The translations under genes were made by a program, and so were the position numbers. Source: Actinomycetota bacterium (GTDB lineage Bacteria; Actinomycetota; Actinomycetes; S36-B12). Taken from it: 6,327 bases of DNA. The notes under the pieces were generated by a model. That model had not been told where the DNA came from and did no database searches. It worked only from the letters and a program-made list of their open reading frames with translations. The stretch is taken from positions 3,003 to 9,329 of the forward strand of contig DNXA01000155.1 of assembly GCA_003506065.1 (NCBI GenBank), written 5' to 3'. Positions 5,791-6,327 of the stretch are shown one piece after another. Numbering within the stretch: the stretch's first letter is position 1; each line of letters begins with the position of its first letter.

Positions 5791-6327
5791 ATGTCTCGGA
5801 ACTCGTTGAAGATCCGAGGCATCGTCCTCGCTGCTGTGTTCGGTGCAGGTGCACTTGTCCTCAGCGCCTGCACGCCCCCGATGCCTCCTGATGTGCTCGC
5901 TGCGCGCGCTGAGGCGAACATCGAGTGCGGCACCGGCAACGTCGATATCTCCACACCGCAGGAGTTCGCTGGATCAATGGACACCGTTGGCGCGGCGCTC
6001 GCTTCAGTGTGTCCAGAGCAGACGGTCACAGAAGTTGCTGTTGGCACGAACGCGCCGATCGCGTTGCTGGGTCAGGCTCCCACCCCTGAAGAACTGCTTG
6101 CCTTCAAGACCGCATCGTGCCCGGCCGACAAGGTCATCGCCATACCCGCTTTCGCCTACCCCGTCACGATCGCCTACAGCGTGCTTGGTCTGGAGGGACT
6201 CGTCTTCACTCCCCAGGCGGCCGCAGGAGTGCTCAATGGCACAGTGACCACGTGGGAAGACCCACTGATCGCCGAAGCCAACCCCGATTTTGATCTCTCC
6301 GGCCTGCCGCCGCTCTCACTTGTCTCC
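5791..6327 (+). CDS. PstS-like substrate-binding lipoprotein, divergent paralogue (partial, C-terminus off the right edge)
   Basis: 179 residues are visible from the ATG at 5791, preceded by a GAAGGTGAGG ribosome binding region and 40 nt after the pstS stop with no terminator, so it probably shares the pstS transcript. The N-terminus is a lipoprotein signal with lipobox LSAC (24-27), so the mature protein should be membrane anchored at Cys27. The region IPAFAYPVTIAYSVLG (118-133) and then AAGVLNGTVTTWEDPLIAEA (144-163) matches the PstS fold (compare FSGNITTWNNAEI in the neighbour), followed by ANPDF. The early binding loops are poor: the GAG(A)SFP motif is absent, and no aspartate occurs between residues 64 and 113, where PstS has one. 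Three further cysteines (46, 74, 110) could form disulfides. It is likely a PstS-related accessory or altered-specificity binding protein; the R-S-D-x-S-G-T loop, if present, lies beyond the window. Confidence 0.82.
   Translation, partial: MSRNSLKIRGIVLAAVFGAGALVLSACTPPMPPDVLAARAEANIECGTGNVDISTPQEFAGSMDTVGAALASVCPEQTVTEVAVGTNAPIALLGQAPTPEELLAFKTASCPADKVIAIPAFAYPVTIAYSVLGLEGLVFTPQAAAGVLNGTVTTWEDPLIAEANPDFDLSGLPPLSLVS

Overview
The window looks like part of an actinobacterial (Actinomycetota) chromosome. The evidence is the GC-rich sequence with strong G/C bias at codon third positions, GTG starts, Streptomyces-type PHO-box direct repeats, monoderm-style export signals (a lipobox on one binding protein), and actinobacterial-style Pst permease proteins. 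The genus cannot be fixed from sequence alone; an aquatic actinobacterium is a guess. Almost all of the DNA is coding, no gap exceeds 130 bases, and no mobile element, CRISPR array, tRNA or rRNA is seen.

Minus strand, 1-1535: a two-gene unit read leftward. The first gene (1535 to 495) encodes a polytopic membrane protein of the lysylphosphatidylglycerol-synthase transmembrane / UPF0104 (YbhN, AglD-like) family. Three bases after its stop comes a FrnE-type DsbA-family thioredoxin-fold oxidoreductase with a CPWC active site, which runs off the left edge. A short divergent intergenic region (1536-1665) separates this pair from the pst genes and holds an 11-nt-spaced direct repeat that fits a PHO box.

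Plus strand, 1666-6327: a high-affinity phosphate (Pst) ABC importer in the order pstC-pstA-pstB-pstS, followed by a second, divergent PstS-like lipoprotein cut off at the right edge. PstC and PstA form the membrane channel, PstB is the ATPase, and PstS captures phosphate outside the membrane. pstC and pstA overlap by 4 nt, and pstA and pstB are coupled with the pstB ribosome binding site at the pstA stop. pstS sits after a 129-nt gap holding its own pair of PHO-box-like repeats, which suggests separate phosphate-starvation control of the binding protein. No phoU or phoR/phoP gene is visible.

Points that deserve a second look: a perfect 24-bp palindrome near the 3' end of pstA; a 15-nt repeat copied exactly at 19-nt spacing upstream of pstS; a canonical PstS with a plain Sec signal and no lipid-anchor cysteine; and next to it a lipoprotein PstS paralogue that lacks the aspartate expected in the phosphate-binding loop. 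No wholly new system can be demonstrated. The PstS / PstS-like lipoprotein pair is the best candidate for unexplored biology.
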